From the NCBI GenBank assembly GCA_034111085.1, contig JAWUXZ010000041.1, forward strand, positions 1-64,000: a stretch of DNA of 64,000 nucleotides. The letters are read 5' to 3'. Positions 16,517-25,431 of the stretch are shown piece by piece (within the stretch, counting starts at the first letter, position 1; each line of letters starts with the position of its first letter). The stretch is from Dinoroseobacter sp034111085 (GTDB lineage Bacteria; Pseudomonadota; Alphaproteobacteria; Rhodobacterales; Rhodobacteraceae). A program made the translations under genes and the position numbers. Below the pieces are notes generated by a model. It did not search any database. It saw nothing but the letters and a program-made list of their open reading frames with translations, and was not told the origin of the DNA.

Positions 16517-17077
16517 GTGTCAGAACCAGTTTCGATCTCAACCGGTATCGCGCATCGATATGCGACAGCCGTGTTCGAGCTTGCCAAAGAATCTAAGGCC
16601 GTTGCGGCGCTGGAAAGCGACCTTGATGTGCTCTCCGCAGCGCTTGGGAAAAGCCCCGAGCTGCGCGACCTGATCTCATCGCCGGTCTACAGCCGCGACG
16701 ATCAGCTCAAGGCGATGGGCGCGTTGTCGTCCGCCATGGGCCTTGGTCCAATCACCGCAAATACATTGCAGCTGATGGCCACCAAGCGCCGTCTGTTTGT
16801 GATCCCTCAGTTGCTGGCCGCCCTACGCGCGCTAATTGCTGAGGATAAGGGCGAAGTGACCGCAAATGTCACGGCAGCTTCCAAGCTGACCGCCGCCCAA
16901 CAGAAATCCCTCGCAGAGGTTCTGACCAAGTTGGTTGGAAAGGATGTGAAGATCAATATGACCGTTGATGAAAACCTCATCGGCGGTCTTGTCGTAAAAG
17001 TGGGCTCGCGTATGATCGATACCTCGATCCGCGCCAAGCTCAACTCCCTTCAGAATACCATGAAAGAGGTCGGATAA
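16517..17077 (+). CDS. atpH: F1 ATP synthase delta subunit
   Basis: A 186-aa peripheral-stalk protein linking F1 to the membrane part. Start: GTG at 16517 has AAAGGG five to six bases upstream; the in-frame GTG at 16511 is too close to that site. The N-terminal helical bundle reads STGIAHRYATAVFELAKE. The C-terminus shows the family pattern VTAASKLTAAQQKSLAEVL... and VDENLIGGLVVKVGSRMIDTSIRAKL. It is the first gene of atpHAGDC, the F1-only operon order of Alphaproteobacteria; F0 genes must lie elsewhere. The operon promoter must be in 16297-16516, where I see no clear -35/-10 pair and no other gene. Confidence 0.96.
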   Translation: MSEPVSISTGIAHRYATAVFELAKESKAVAALESDLDVLSAALGKSPELRDLISSPVYSRDDQLKAMGALSSAMGLGPITANTLQLMATKRRLFVIPQLLAALRALIAEDKGEVTANVTAASKLTAAQQKSLAEVLTKLVGKDVKINMTVDENLIGGLVVKVGSRMIDTSIRAKLNSLQNTMKEVG

Positions 17078-18615
17078 TGGCACTCCAAGCAGCCGAAATC
17101 TCTGCGATCCTCAAGGAGCAGATCACAAACTTTGGCCAAGACGCTGAAGTCTCCGAAGTTGGCCGCGTGCTAAGTGTCGGTGACGGCATTGCGCGCGTTC
17201 ACGGGTTGGACAACGTCCAGGCCGGTGAAATGGTCGAGTTTCCGGGCAACATCCGGGGCATGGCGCTGAACCTCGAAGCTGACAACGTCGGCATCGTGAT
17301 CTTCGGTTCCGACCGCGACATCAAAGAAGGCGATACCGTCAAGCGCACCAACTCCATCGTGGACGTGCCTGCGGGCCTCGGTCTGCTGGGTCGCGTTGTG
17401 GACGGTCTGGGTAACCCGATTGACGGCAAGGGCGCGCTCGACTCCTCCGAGCGCCGCGTGGCCGACGTGAAAGCGCCGGGCATTATCCCGCGCAAATCGG
17501 TACACGAGCCGATGGCGACAGGCCTCAAGTCCGTGGACGCGATGATCCCAATCGGTCGTGGCCAGCGTGAGCTGATCATTGGCGACCGTCAGACCGGTAA
17601 AACGGCTGTGGCGCTCGACACGATCCTGAACCAGAAATCCTACAACGATCTGGCCGGCGACGACGACACCAAGAAGCTTTATTGCATCTATGTTGCTATC
17701 GGGCAGAAACGTTCGACTGTGGCGCAGTTGGTCAAGAAGCTCGAAGAGTCTGGCGCGATTGAATACACTATCGTTGTTGCCGCGACCGCCTCTGATCCGG
17801 CACCTTTGCAGTTCCTCGCACCCTATGCGGCGACTGCCATGGCCGAGTATTTCCGTGACAACGGCAAGCATGCGCTGATCATCTATGATGACCTGTCCAA
17901 GCAGGCTGTGTCCTACCGCCAGATGTCGTTGTTGCTGCGTCGCCCTCCGGGTCGCGAAGCCTATCCCGGCGACGTTTTCTATCTGCACTCTCGCCTGCTT
18001 GAGCGGTCTGCGAAGCTGAACGAAGACAACGGTTCGGGCTCGCTGACGGCATTGCCAATCATCGAGACGCAAGGTGGCGACGTATCCGCGTTTATCCCAA
18101 CAAACGTGATCTCGATCACCGATGGCCAGATCTTCCTTGAAACCGAATTGTTCTACCAGGGCATTCGTCCTGCGGTGAACACCGGTTTGTCGGTGTCGCG
18201 CGTTGGCTCCTCGGCCCAAACCAAGGCAATGTCCTCGGTTGCAGGTCCGGTGAAGCTGTCGCTCGCTCAGTACCGCGAGATGGCTGCGTTTGCGCAGTTC
18301 GGTTCCGACCTTGATGCGGCGACCCAGCAGTTGCTGGCCCGTGGCGCGCGTCTTACCGAGTTGATGAAGCAGGCCCAGTATTCGCCGCTGAGCAACGCCG
18401 AGATTGTCTGCGTGATCTTTGCAGGCACAAACGGTTTTCTCGACAAGGTCGCTGTGAAAGATGTGTCCCGGTTTGAGGCTGCAATGTTGGCGCATCTGCG
18501 CGGCAAGCACCAAGAGCTGCTCGACGACATCACTAACAATGACCGTAAGGTGAAGGGCGAGTTGGCCGATAAAGTCAAAGCCGCGCTCGACGAATTCGCC
18601 GCTGATTTCGCCTAA
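17077..18615 (+). CDS. atpA: F1 ATP synthase alpha subunit
   Basis: A 512-aa non-catalytic nucleotide-binding subunit of the alpha3beta3 ring. The P-loop GDRQTGKT lies at 169-176. VDGLGNPIDGKG precedes it, and the alpha/beta signature-type region PAVNTGLSVSRVGSSAQ follows. The arginine-finger region is within that segment. The ATG overlaps the atpH stop (TAATG), so translation is coupled. Length and order are standard. Confidence 0.98.
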   Translation: MALQAAEISAILKEQITNFGQDAEVSEVGRVLSVGDGIARVHGLDNVQAGEMVEFPGNIRGMALNLEADNVGIVIFGSDRDIKEGDTVKRTNSIVDVPAGLGLLGRVVDGLGNPIDGKGALDSSERRVADVKAPGIIPRKSVHEPMATGLKSVDAMIPIGRGQRELIIGDRQTGKTAVALDTILNQKSYNDLAGDDDTKKLYCIYVAIGQKRSTVAQLVKKLEESGAIEYTIVVAATASDPAPLQFLAPYAATAMAEYFRDNGKHALIIYDDLSKQAVSYRQMSLLLRRPPGREAYPGDVFYLHSRLLERSAKLNEDNGSGSLTALPIIETQGGDVSAFIPTNVISITDGQIFLETELFYQGIRPAVNTGLSVSRVGSSAQTKAMSSVAGPVKLSLAQYREMAAFAQFGSDLDAATQQLLARGARLTELMKQAQYSPLSNAEIVCVIFAGTNGFLDKVAVKDVSRFEAAMLAHLRGKHQELLDDITNNDRKVKGELADKVKAALDEFAADFA

Positions 18616-18627
18616 GGGGGCTGGATA

Positions 18628-19497
18628 ATGCCTAACCTCAAGGTTCTGAAAAACAGGATCGCGTCGGTCAAATCGACCCGCAAGATCACTAAGGCTATGC
18701 AAATGGTGGCCGCCGCAAAACTGCGGCGGGCCCAAGAAGCGGCTGAGGCGTCTCGCCCTTACACAGAACGGTTCAATGCCGTTTTGGGTGGGTTGGCGTC
18801 TGCGGCAGGCGGGTCCGATAGTGCGCCGAAATTGTTGTCGGGTACCGGCAGCGATCAAGTGCATCTGCTGGTTGTTATGACCGCCGAGCGCGGGTTGTGC
18901 GGTGGCTTTAACAGCAACATCTCCAAGCTTGCCAAGGCGCATGCGGCTGATTTGCTGGCCCAAGGTAAGACGGTCAAGATCGTCACGGTTGGCAAGAAAG
19001 GTCGTGACGCTATCAAGCGCGACTTCAGCACCTATTTCGTAGGCCATGTTGACCTGACCGAGGTCAAGCGCGTGGGCTACGAGAACGCACGTGATATTGC
19101 AGCCGACGTTCTAGGCCGCTTTGATGCGGGCGATTTTGACGTAGCGACGATCTTCTTCTCACGGTTTGAGAATGTGGTCACCCAGCACCCGACCGCTTTG
19201 CAGGTTATTCCCGCGAAGTTCGACGATGCAGCTGAGGCCAGCACGATTTACGACTACGAGCCCAGCGAAGAGGCCATCTTGGCCGACCTGCTGCCGCGCG
19301 GTGTTGCTACGCAAATCTTCGCAGCATTGCTGGAAAATGCGGCGTCCGAGCAGGGCGCACGGATGTCGGCTATGGATAACGCCACGCGCAACGCGGGCGA
19401 TATGATTGATAAACTGACGATCCAGTATAACCGCTCGCGTCAGGCTGTGATCACCAACGAGCTGATCGAAATTATTTCGGGCGCGGAAGCGCTCTAA
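18628..19497 (+). CDS. atpG: F1 ATP synthase gamma subunit
   Basis: A 289-aa rotor shaft. The N-terminal helix (MPNLKVLKNRIASVKSTRKI) and the C-terminal helix (SAMDNATRNAGDMIDKLT...) form the antiparallel coiled coil that turns inside the alpha3beta3 ring. The central Rossmann-like domain includes TAERGLCGGFNSNI. It starts 12 bases after atpA with GGGGG just before the ATG. Nothing is unusual. Confidence 0.97.
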   Translation: MPNLKVLKNRIASVKSTRKITKAMQMVAAAKLRRAQEAAEASRPYTERFNAVLGGLASAAGGSDSAPKLLSGTGSDQVHLLVVMTAERGLCGGFNSNISKLAKAHAADLLAQGKTVKIVTVGKKGRDAIKRDFSTYFVGHVDLTEVKRVGYENARDIAADVLGRFDAGDFDVATIFFSRFENVVTQHPTALQVIPAKFDDAAEASTIYDYEPSEEAILADLLPRGVATQIFAALLENAASEQGARMSAMDNATRNAGDMIDKLTIQYNRSRQAVITNELIEIISGAEAL

Positions 19498-19515
19498 CGG
19501 AACCGGAGACACCAA

Positions 19516-20940
19516 ATGGCTAATGCAAAAGGCAAAATCACCCAGGTGATCGGCGCCGTTGTTGACGTGCAATTCGAGGATGACCTACCGGCAATCCTGA
19601 ATGCGCTGACCACCGAGAACAACGGCAAGCCGCTCGTTCTTGAGGTTGCGCAGCACCTTGGCGAGAACACTGTGCGCACCATCGCAATGGACGCGACCGA
19701 AGGTTTGGTCCGTGGACAGCCTGTGGCCGATACGGGCAACCAGATTTTGGTGCCTGTTGGTATCGAGACGCTCGGGCGCATCATTAACGTGACCGGCGAT
19801 CCGGTTGACGAAAAGGGCCCCGTGAACTCGGCTGCAAAGCGCGCTATTCACGGCGACGCGCCTGCGTTCGACCAGCAGTCCACCGCGATGGAAATCCTCG
19901 AGACCGGCATCAAGGTTATCGACCTTCTGGCCCCCTACACCAAAGGCGGCAAAATCGGCCTCTTCGGCGGTGCGGGTGTTGGCAAGACGGTTCTGATCAT
20001 GGAACTGATCAACAACATCGCCAAAGTGCACTCCGGTTTGTCGGTGTTTGCGGGCGTTGGTGAGCGGACCCGTGAAGGTAACGACCTGTATCACGAGATG
20101 ATCGAGTCTAACGTTATCGTTCCCGATGATCTGCCATCCTCCAAGATCGCACTGGTCTACGGCCAGATGAACGAACCTCCCGGAGCGCGTATGCGTGTGG
20201 CGCTGACTGGCCTGACATTGGCCGAGCAGTTCCGTGACGAATCCGGGGCCGACGTTCTGTTCTTCGTCGACAACATCTTCCGCTTTACCCAAGCGGGCTC
20301 CGAAGTGTCGGCCCTTCTGGGTCGTATCCCGTCTGCCGTGGGCTACCAGCCAACGCTGGCCACGGACATGGGCGCGATGCAGGAACGTATTTCGTCGACC
20401 AAGTCTGGCTCGATCACTTCCGTTCAGGCGGTCTACGTGCCTGCGGACGACCTGACCGACCCGGCACCGGCGACATCGTTTGCGCACCTCGATGCGACGA
20501 CTGTTCTGGACCGTTCGATCTCGGAAAAGGGTATCTACCCGGCTGTGGACCCGCTTGGTTCCACCTCGCGTTTGCTTGATCCACTGATCATCGGCGACGA
20601 GCATTACAAGGTCGCAACTGACGTCCAGCAGGTGCTTCAGCGCTACAAGTCGCTGCAAGACATCATCGCGATCCTGGGAATGGACGAGCTGTCGGAAGAC
20701 GATAAAGTGGCCGTTGCCCGTGCGCGTAAGCTGGAGCGTTTCTTGTCCCAGCCATTCGACGTGGCGAAAGTGTTCACCGGCTCTGACGGTGTTCAGGTTC
20801 CACTTGAGAAGACCATCGCGTCGTTCAAGGCCGTTGTTGCGGGCGAGTATGACCACCTTCCCGAAGGTGCGTTCTACATGGTGGGTGACATTGAAGACGT
20901 CATCGCCAAAGCCGAGCGCATGGCCGCCGACGCAGCCTAA
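19516..20940 (+). CDS. atpD: F1 ATP synthase beta subunit
   Basis: The 474-aa catalytic subunit. P-loop GGAGVGKT is at 151-158; GERTREGNDLYHEM holds the catalytic glutamate region. The Walker B segment is DVLFFVDNIFRFTQAGSEVSA, and the signature PAVDPLGSTSRLLDP is present. An RBS (GGAGACACC) precedes the ATG 18 bases after atpG. Standard in length and sequence; cytosolic face of the inner membrane. Confidence 0.98.
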   Translation: MANAKGKITQVIGAVVDVQFEDDLPAILNALTTENNGKPLVLEVAQHLGENTVRTIAMDATEGLVRGQPVADTGNQILVPVGIETLGRIINVTGDPVDEKGPVNSAAKRAIHGDAPAFDQQSTAMEILETGIKVIDLLAPYTKGGKIGLFGGAGVGKTVLIMELINNIAKVHSGLSVFAGVGERTREGNDLYHEMIESNVIVPDDLPSSKIALVYGQMNEPPGARMRVALTGLTLAEQFRDESGADVLFFVDNIFRFTQAGSEVSALLGRIPSAVGYQPTLATDMGAMQERISSTKSGSITSVQAVYVPADDLTDPAPATSFAHLDATTVLDRSISEKGIYPAVDPLGSTSRLLDPLIIGDEHYKVATDVQQVLQRYKSLQDIIAILGMDELSEDDKVAVARARKLERFLSQPFDVAKVFTGSDGVQVPLEKTIASFKAVVAGEYDHLPEGAFYMVGDIEDVIAKAERMAADAA

Positions 20941-20953
20941 GGAGGGTAAGCAC

Positions 20954-21364
20954 ATGGCCGATACGATGCAATTCGATCTGGTCTCGCCCGAGCGGCGGTT
21001 GGCCTCGCTTGAAGTGTCCGAGGTGCAAATCCCTGGCGCAGATGGTGATATGACTGCGATGCCGGACCACGCGCCGACGATCACGACATTGCGCCCCGGC
21101 GTTTTGTCGGTCTCCGGTCCCGGTGGGGCTGCTGATTATGTCGTCACCGGCGGGTTCGCCGAAATCGGTGGCGGCAATGCCACGGTTCTGGCCGAGCGCG
21201 CTTATGCCAAGTCGGACATGACGCAAGCGATCCTCGACCAACTTCTGGCCGAGGCCCGCAGCGCACATGAGGCCGCGACCCCTGAGGCGCTTGACGGCGC
21301 CGCAAAGGCGTTGGCTGACATGATTGCGATGGGCGAGCAGATCGGGCTGAGCAGCGCCAGCTAA
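20954..21364 (+). CDS. atpC: F1 ATP synthase epsilon subunit
   Basis: A 136-aa central-stalk subunit. The N-terminal beta-sandwich has the hallmark LVSPERRLASLEVSEVQIPGADGDMTAMPDHAP and VTGGFAEI. A short C-terminal helical hairpin (DQLLAEARSAHEAATPEAL...) could serve as the inhibitory arm. AAGGAGGG lies 8 bases before the ATG. It is the last gene of the operon, closed by the hairpin terminator at 21394-21422. Confidence 0.97.
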   Translation: MADTMQFDLVSPERRLASLEVSEVQIPGADGDMTAMPDHAPTITTLRPGVLSVSGPGGAADYVVTGGFAEIGGGNATVLAERAYAKSDMTQAILDQLLAEARSAHEAATPEALDGAAKALADMIAMGEQIGLSSAS

Positions 21365-21393
21365 TCTCAGGCGCAAATGCAAAATTTTTGATG

Positions 21394-21422
21394 ACCCCGG
21401 CCTTCGCGCCGGGGTTTTCTTT
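21394..21422 (+). terminator. rho-independent terminator of the atp operon
   Basis: The stem ACCCCGGC / GCCGGGGT (8 bp) encloses the loop CTTCGC and is followed at once by a T-rich run (TTTTCTTTT). It lies 30 bases after the atpC stop and before the lectin gene, so the lectin gene needs its own promoter. Confidence 0.9.
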
Positions 21423-21477
21423 TGCAAAACACGCGTTTGTCGGTCTAATTTGCTAATGGGCAACAACGGACGGCTTG

Positions 21478-21828
21478 ATGAAAAAGCTTCAAAACCATTT
21501 GATCGGTATCGACCAAGGGGAAATCCTGTTGTTTTCGGACTTCGAGGATGATGGCGAGATGTGGGCGGCTGATGGCGCGCGCCACGCCGCACATCCAGTC
21601 GTCTTCTCCGAAGTCTACAAATCACCGCCCGTGGTACAGGCCGCGCTTTCCATGTGGGACCTCGACAGCCAGACAAATGCCCGCGCCGATATCCGCGCCG
21701 AAGACGTAACACGCGAGGGCTTCAATCTGGTGTTTCGCACTTGGGGCGATACTCGCATCGCGCGCGCTCGCGCAATTTGGACGTCGATTGGCGAGATGCC
21801 CCATGATGGCGATTGGGACATCCCCTAG
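21478..21828 (+). CDS. H-type lectin domain protein
   Basis: A 116-aa protein whose residues 40-105 fit the H-type (snail agglutinin, HPA) lectin domain. The visible pattern is VFSEVYKSPPVVQAALSMWD, then a central strand RADIRAEDVTREGFNLVF, then RTWGDTRIARARAIWTSIG. It has no signal peptide, so despite the carbohydrate-binding fold it looks cytosolic or leaderless. I see no strong ribosome site. A TTG lies one codon upstream of the chosen ATG. The gene is isolated after the atp terminator and converges on prs, sharing a CTAG that ends both genes. The ligand is unknown. Confidence 0.78.
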   Translation: MKKLQNHLIGIDQGEILLFSDFEDDGEMWAADGARHAAHPVVFSEVYKSPPVVQAALSMWDLDSQTNARADIRAEDVTREGFNLVFRTWGDTRIARARAIWTSIGEMPHDGDWDIP

Positions 21829-22841
21829 ACGCTATACATGCCCTCATAGATCGGCATCAGCGTCTCTTGGTCGAACAGGGAACTGACCGAGGTACCATTC
21901 CACACATTCAAGATTGCTTGCGCAAACACCGGGGCCGTCGGCACGATGCGGATTTTCGAGCAGGCCTTCACCGCAGGGGTCGCCGCAATCGAGTCTGTGA
22001 TCACCAGTTGCTTCATTCTGGAAGCCTCAATCCGCTCTACGGCTGGGCCGCTGAGCACACCGTGGGTGATGTAGGAATGCACTTCCGTGGCACCCTTTTC
22101 GACCAGCAAGTCAGCCGCTTTGCACAGCGTGCCAGCGGTGTCGCAAATGTCGTCCACGATCAGGCAGGTCTGGCCTTGTACGTCGCCAATCACCGTCATC
22201 TCAGCGATCTCACCGGGCTTGGACCGGCGCTTATCAACAATCGCAAGGCCCGCGCCAATGCGCTGCGCCAAATCACGCGCACGCGCCACGCCACCCACAT
22301 CGGGGCTTACGACGGTGACTTTGTCCTTTGAGCCCTTGAAGTGGTGCAGCGCGTCCAGCGCGAACACCGGCGAGGCATAGAGGTTATCGACCGGAATATC
22401 GAAGAAGCCCTGAATTTGCGCGGCATGCAGGTCCATTGTCAGGATACGCTCAATCCCGGCCTCGACCATCATATTGGCAACCAGCTTGGCAGTGATCGGT
22501 GTCCGCGCCTTGGTGCGACGGTCCTGACGGGCATAGCCGAAATAGGGGATGATCGCGGTGATGCGCGCAGCCGATGAGCGGCGCAGCGCGTCCGAGATAA
22601 TCAGCAATTCCATCAAGTTGTCATTGGCCGGGTTCGAGGTTGGCTGGATAATAAACATATCCTCACCGCGCACGTTCTCGTAGACCTCGACGAAAATCTC
22701 GCCATCGTTGAACCGCTCGACGCGGGCGTCAACAAGGCCCACTTGCATCCCTCGATGCATCGTCATGCGCCGCGCAATGGCCTTAGCCATCGGTAGGTTT
22801 GCGTTTCCAGAAATGAGTTTGGGTTCGATCTGTGCAGGCAT
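21825..22841 (-). CDS. prs: ribose-phosphate pyrophosphokinase
   Basis: A 338-aa PRPP synthase, making 5-phosphoribosyl diphosphate from ribose 5-phosphate and ATP for purine, pyrimidine, histidine and NAD synthesis. Key parts are FVEVYENVRGEDMFIIQ, the metal-binding DLHAAQIQGFFDIP, VVSPDVGGVARARDLAQ, the flexible KRRSKPGEI loop and the PRPP loop CLIVDDICDTAGT. It is slightly longer than typical (about 315) by N- and C-terminal extensions. It is divergent from the DsbA-like isomerase gene with about 150 bp between. Confidence 0.96.
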   Translation of the reverse strand: MPAQIEPKLISGNANLPMAKAIARRMTMHRGMQVGLVDARVERFNDGEIFVEVYENVRGEDMFIIQPTSNPANDNLMELLIISDALRRSSAARITAIIPYFGYARQDRRTKARTPITAKLVANMMVEAGIERILTMDLHAAQIQGFFDIPVDNLYASPVFALDALHHFKGSKDKVTVVSPDVGGVARARDLAQRIGAGLAIVDKRRSKPGEIAEMTVIGDVQGQTCLIVDDICDTAGTLCKAADLLVEKGATEVHSYITHGVLSGPAVERIEASRMKQLVITDSIAATPAVKACSKIRIVPTAPVFAQAILNVWNGTSVSSLFDQETLMPIYEGMYSV

Positions 22842-22992
22842 GTGCGGCAGCGTCCTGTGGATTCATGTCACAAGGTGCTAAAACCAACCCCCCGAAAGGC
22901 CTTCGCACCGTTGACACCGCTTAGCACTGGCATACGGTCTTGCCTAGACGCGGAGCGCTTGAGCGTAACCGACGAGGGCAGGAGGGCCACAG

Positions 22993-23604
22993 GTGCCAAA
23001 ACTCGACTATTTCTTTGCTACTATTTCACCTTTTACATATTTGGCCGGGACACGTTTGACCGATATCGCGGCACGTCATGGCCTCGAAGTGGTCTACAAA
23101 CCGCTTGATATTATGGGATTATTCGGACGAACAGGGGGGATCCCCCCAAAAGATCGCCATCCCAACCGCCAAGCCTACCGGCTGCAAGATCTTGAGCGGG
23201 CTGCCAAGAAAGTGGGTCTGCCTCTTAACCTGAAACCAATGTTTTGGCCCACAAACCCTGCGCCTGCATCCTACGCAATCATTGCGGCGCAGAATGCAGT
23301 GGCCAATGGGTCGGGCGGGAACCTTGAAGCGCTCGTCCATGGAATCGGTCGCCGCTGCTGGGCCGACGAGAAAAACATCGCTGAGACCGACGTGATTGCT
23401 GAGGCTCTGGTCGAGGCCGGGTTTGACGCAGGCCTGACTGAAAGCGGTCTGCTTGAAGGGGCGGAAAGCTACACTGCGAATTTGGAGGAAGCGGTCGCGC
23501 GAGGTGTGTTCGGCGCGCCGTTCTATATCACCGAAGACGATCAGCGGTTCTGGGGGCAAGACAAGCTCGAAGATCTCGATCTGACCCTGCAAGGCAAGCT
23601 GTAA
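22993..23604 (+). CDS. 2-hydroxychromene-2-carboxylate isomerase / DsbA-like protein
   Basis: A 203-aa thioredoxin-fold protein of the HCCA isomerase (kappa-class GST) family. The start DYFFATISPFTYLAG has the serine of the S-P-[FY] site in place of DsbA's CxxC. VFGAPFYITEDDQRFWGQDKL is the conserved cis-Pro and C-terminal pattern. GTG start with GGAGG about 7 bases upstream. Activity on naphthalene-pathway intermediates is not implied; many copies act as glutathione-dependent isomerases of unknown substrate. It is coupled to the next hydrolase gene by TAATG. Confidence 0.85.
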   Translation: MPKLDYFFATISPFTYLAGTRLTDIAARHGLEVVYKPLDIMGLFGRTGGIPPKDRHPNRQAYRLQDLERAAKKVGLPLNLKPMFWPTNPAPASYAIIAAQNAVANGSGGNLEALVHGIGRRCWADEKNIAETDVIAEALVEAGFDAGLTESGLLEGAESYTANLEEAVARGVFGAPFYITEDDQRFWGQDKLEDLDLTLQGKL

Positions 23605-24404
23605 TGCCCGAAGCGGTGCTTGGCGGTACCGCGTGCCACTGGCGCGAAACGGGTCGGGGGGCGGTTAGCCTTCTGATCCATTCGGCGTTGTCGCATTCGG
23701 GCATGTGGGCGGGGCTGACACCGCGCTTGACCGCACGCCATCTTGTGGCCCCTGATCTGCCGGGGCATGGGCGCAGCGGGCCAATGGACCCCGAGCGCGA
23801 TATCCATGACCAGTGCTTTGAGATGTTGGCTGCCCTGATGGACCGGATCGGCGCGCAGGACGTCGAGGTCATAGGCCACAGCTTTGGTGCAACGCTCGCC
23901 CTGCGCCTCGCGCTGGCTGGTCTGCCCGTCAGTCGGCTTGTGTTGGTCGAGCCTGTGCTTTTTGCTGCCGCAGCACCTCACGCGCTCAATGCCTATAAGA
24001 CTGCGACCGAGCCACAGGCGACCGCAATGGCACATGGTAATTGGGACTCTGCCGCCCGCGCTTTTGTAGCCGATTGGGGGGAGGGGACGCCGTGGCACCA
24101 CATTGCGTCGCCGCAACGCGCTTATATGATCGAGCGTATGCCGTTCATCGCCGCCAGCACCCCGTCGCTTTTTCAAGATCGAAGCCAGTTATTGGCCGAG
24201 GGCGGGTTGGAGAAGCTCGCATGTCCGACGCTGCTTGTCGAAGGCAGCTCCTCGCCCAGGGTGATTTCCGCCATCCATGACGCGTTGGCGGGTCGCATCC
24301 CGGATGCGCGGCGCGTCATTATCGCGGGCGCCAGCCATATGATCCCGGTGACCCATGCCAAGGCGTTGGCAACCGAGGTTATTAACCTCTCAATACCGCA
24401 ATAA
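23604..24404 (+). CDS. alpha/beta-fold hydrolase
   Basis: A 266-aa hydrolase with the nucleophile elbow GHSFGA (about 92-97), oxyanion region IHSALSHSGMW near residue 25, a late acidic residue region CPTLLVEGSSSPR, and a terminal histidine in AGASHMIPVT. The catalytic Ser-acid-His set therefore looks complete. The protein is cytosolic and its substrate unknown. It is translationally coupled (TAATG) to the DsbA-like isomerase upstream, which suggests a shared small-molecule pathway. Its last 23 bases overlap the 3' end of the convergent threonine aldolase gene. Confidence 0.85.
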   Translation: MPEAVLGGTACHWRETGRGAVSLLIHSALSHSGMWAGLTPRLTARHLVAPDLPGHGRSGPMDPERDIHDQCFEMLAALMDRIGAQDVEVIGHSFGATLALRLALAGLPVSRLVLVEPVLFAAAAPHALNAYKTATEPQATAMAHGNWDSAARAFVADWGEGTPWHHIASPQRAYMIERMPFIAASTPSLFQDRSQLLAEGGLEKLACPTLLVEGSSSPRVISAIHDALAGRIPDARRVIIAGASHMIPVTHAKALATEVINLSIPQ

Positions 24405-25431
24405 ACGTATCGATGTCGGCGTCCGTGGTGGCCCAGTTCGTGACGAGGCGTGCAAGGATCGGCGTGTCGTCCGGGCCGTCCATCGGGTCTTGATCGTCCA
24501 CGATGTTATAGGCAGCGCCTGCGTCGTGCAGGCGGCGGTGTGCGGCGCGGGGCCAGCTTGCAAAGATCATGTTCGCCTCGGCAGGCGCAGACAGCACGCC
24601 CCCTGCCGCCAATAGCGCGTCGCGCAACCGAGCGCCTTTGGCATTCGCCGCACGCGCCATCTCCAGCCACAGATCATCGGTCAGATAGGCCAGCATTTGC
24701 GCGCTCAGATAGCGGTGCTTGGAAAACAGATGCGCTCCACGCTTGCGCCGCAACTCAAACTCAAGCGACTTCTCCGGGTTGAACAGGATCGCGGCCTCGA
24801 CCGCCATCAGACCGTTCTTGGTGCCGCCAAAACTGACTGCATCGATTCCCGATTTCCACGTCATCTGTGCCGGGGTGCTGCCCAAAGCGACCAGAGCATT
24901 GGTGAACCGCGCTCCGTCCAGTTGCACCGGAAGCCCAAAACTCTGCGCCACCGAGGTCAGCGCGCGCAGCTCGTCCAATGTGTAGACCGAGCCCTTCTCC
25001 GTGACTTGCGTGATCGATACTGGGCCACGCGACGGGCCGTGGACCCCGCGATTGCCTTCCATCTCGATCCGAGCGCGCAAATCCTCGGGCGTCATTTTAC
25101 CGCCAACCGAAGGCACAAGGCTCAGCTTGCCCCCACCGGAATAGAACTCCGGCGCGTTGCATTCGTCCTCGTGGATATGGGCGACATCCGTACAAAATGC
25201 GGTGCCCCAAGGCGGCATCATCGTCGCCAGCAACAGCGAATTGGCCGCTGTGCCCGTCGCCACCAAATGCACCGCTGCGTTTGGCGCTTCAAACACCTCG
25301 CGCACGCGCTTGGTTACTGCGTCCATCAGATCATCAGTGCCGTAGGGCGAGGCGTAGCCTTCATTCGCGAGGGCCAGCGCGTCCATCACTTTCGGGTGGA
25401 CCGGGCCCGTGTTGTCTGAGGCGAAAAACAT
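24382..25431 (-). CDS. low-specificity L-threonine aldolase
   Basis: A 349-aa fold-type I PLP enzyme splitting L-threonine or L-allo-threonine into glycine and acetaldehyde (beta-eliminating lyase family). The N-terminus FFASDNTGPVHPKVMDAL and the EGYASPYGTD region are typical. DGAR is at 172-175 and the PLP lysine K205 in SFGGTKNG. It starts on a TGATG shared with the YcgN-type gene stop, so it is third in a ribF - ycgN-like - aldolase transcript. Glycine supply would link it loosely to the one-carbon genes fhs/folD, but only by inference. Confidence 0.92.
   Translation of the reverse strand: MFFASDNTGPVHPKVMDALALANEGYASPYGTDDLMDAVTKRVREVFEAPNAAVHLVATGTAANSLLLATMMPPWGTAFCTDVAHIHEDECNAPEFYSGGGKLSLVPSVGGKMTPEDLRARIEMEGNRGVHGPSRGPVSITQVTEKGSVYTLDELRALTSVAQSFGLPVQLDGARFTNALVALGSTPAQMTWKSGIDAVSFGGTKNGLMAVEAAILFNPEKSLEFELRRKRGAHLFSKHRYLSAQMLAYLTDDLWLEMARAANAKGARLRDALLAAGGVLSAPAEANMIFASWPRAAHRRLHDAGAAYNIVDDQDPMDGPDDTPILARLVTNWATTDADIDTFIAVLRG

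Noticed and set aside
17170..19047. 625-codon open frame on the minus strand across atpA and atpG
   Set aside because: It is antisense to two certain F1 genes, has no ribosome site or domain, and open antisense frames are common in GC-rich genes with strong third-position bias.
19585..21084. 499-codon minus-strand frame over atpD
   Set aside because: Antisense shadow of atpD; composition rich in Arg/His as expected for a reverse frame.
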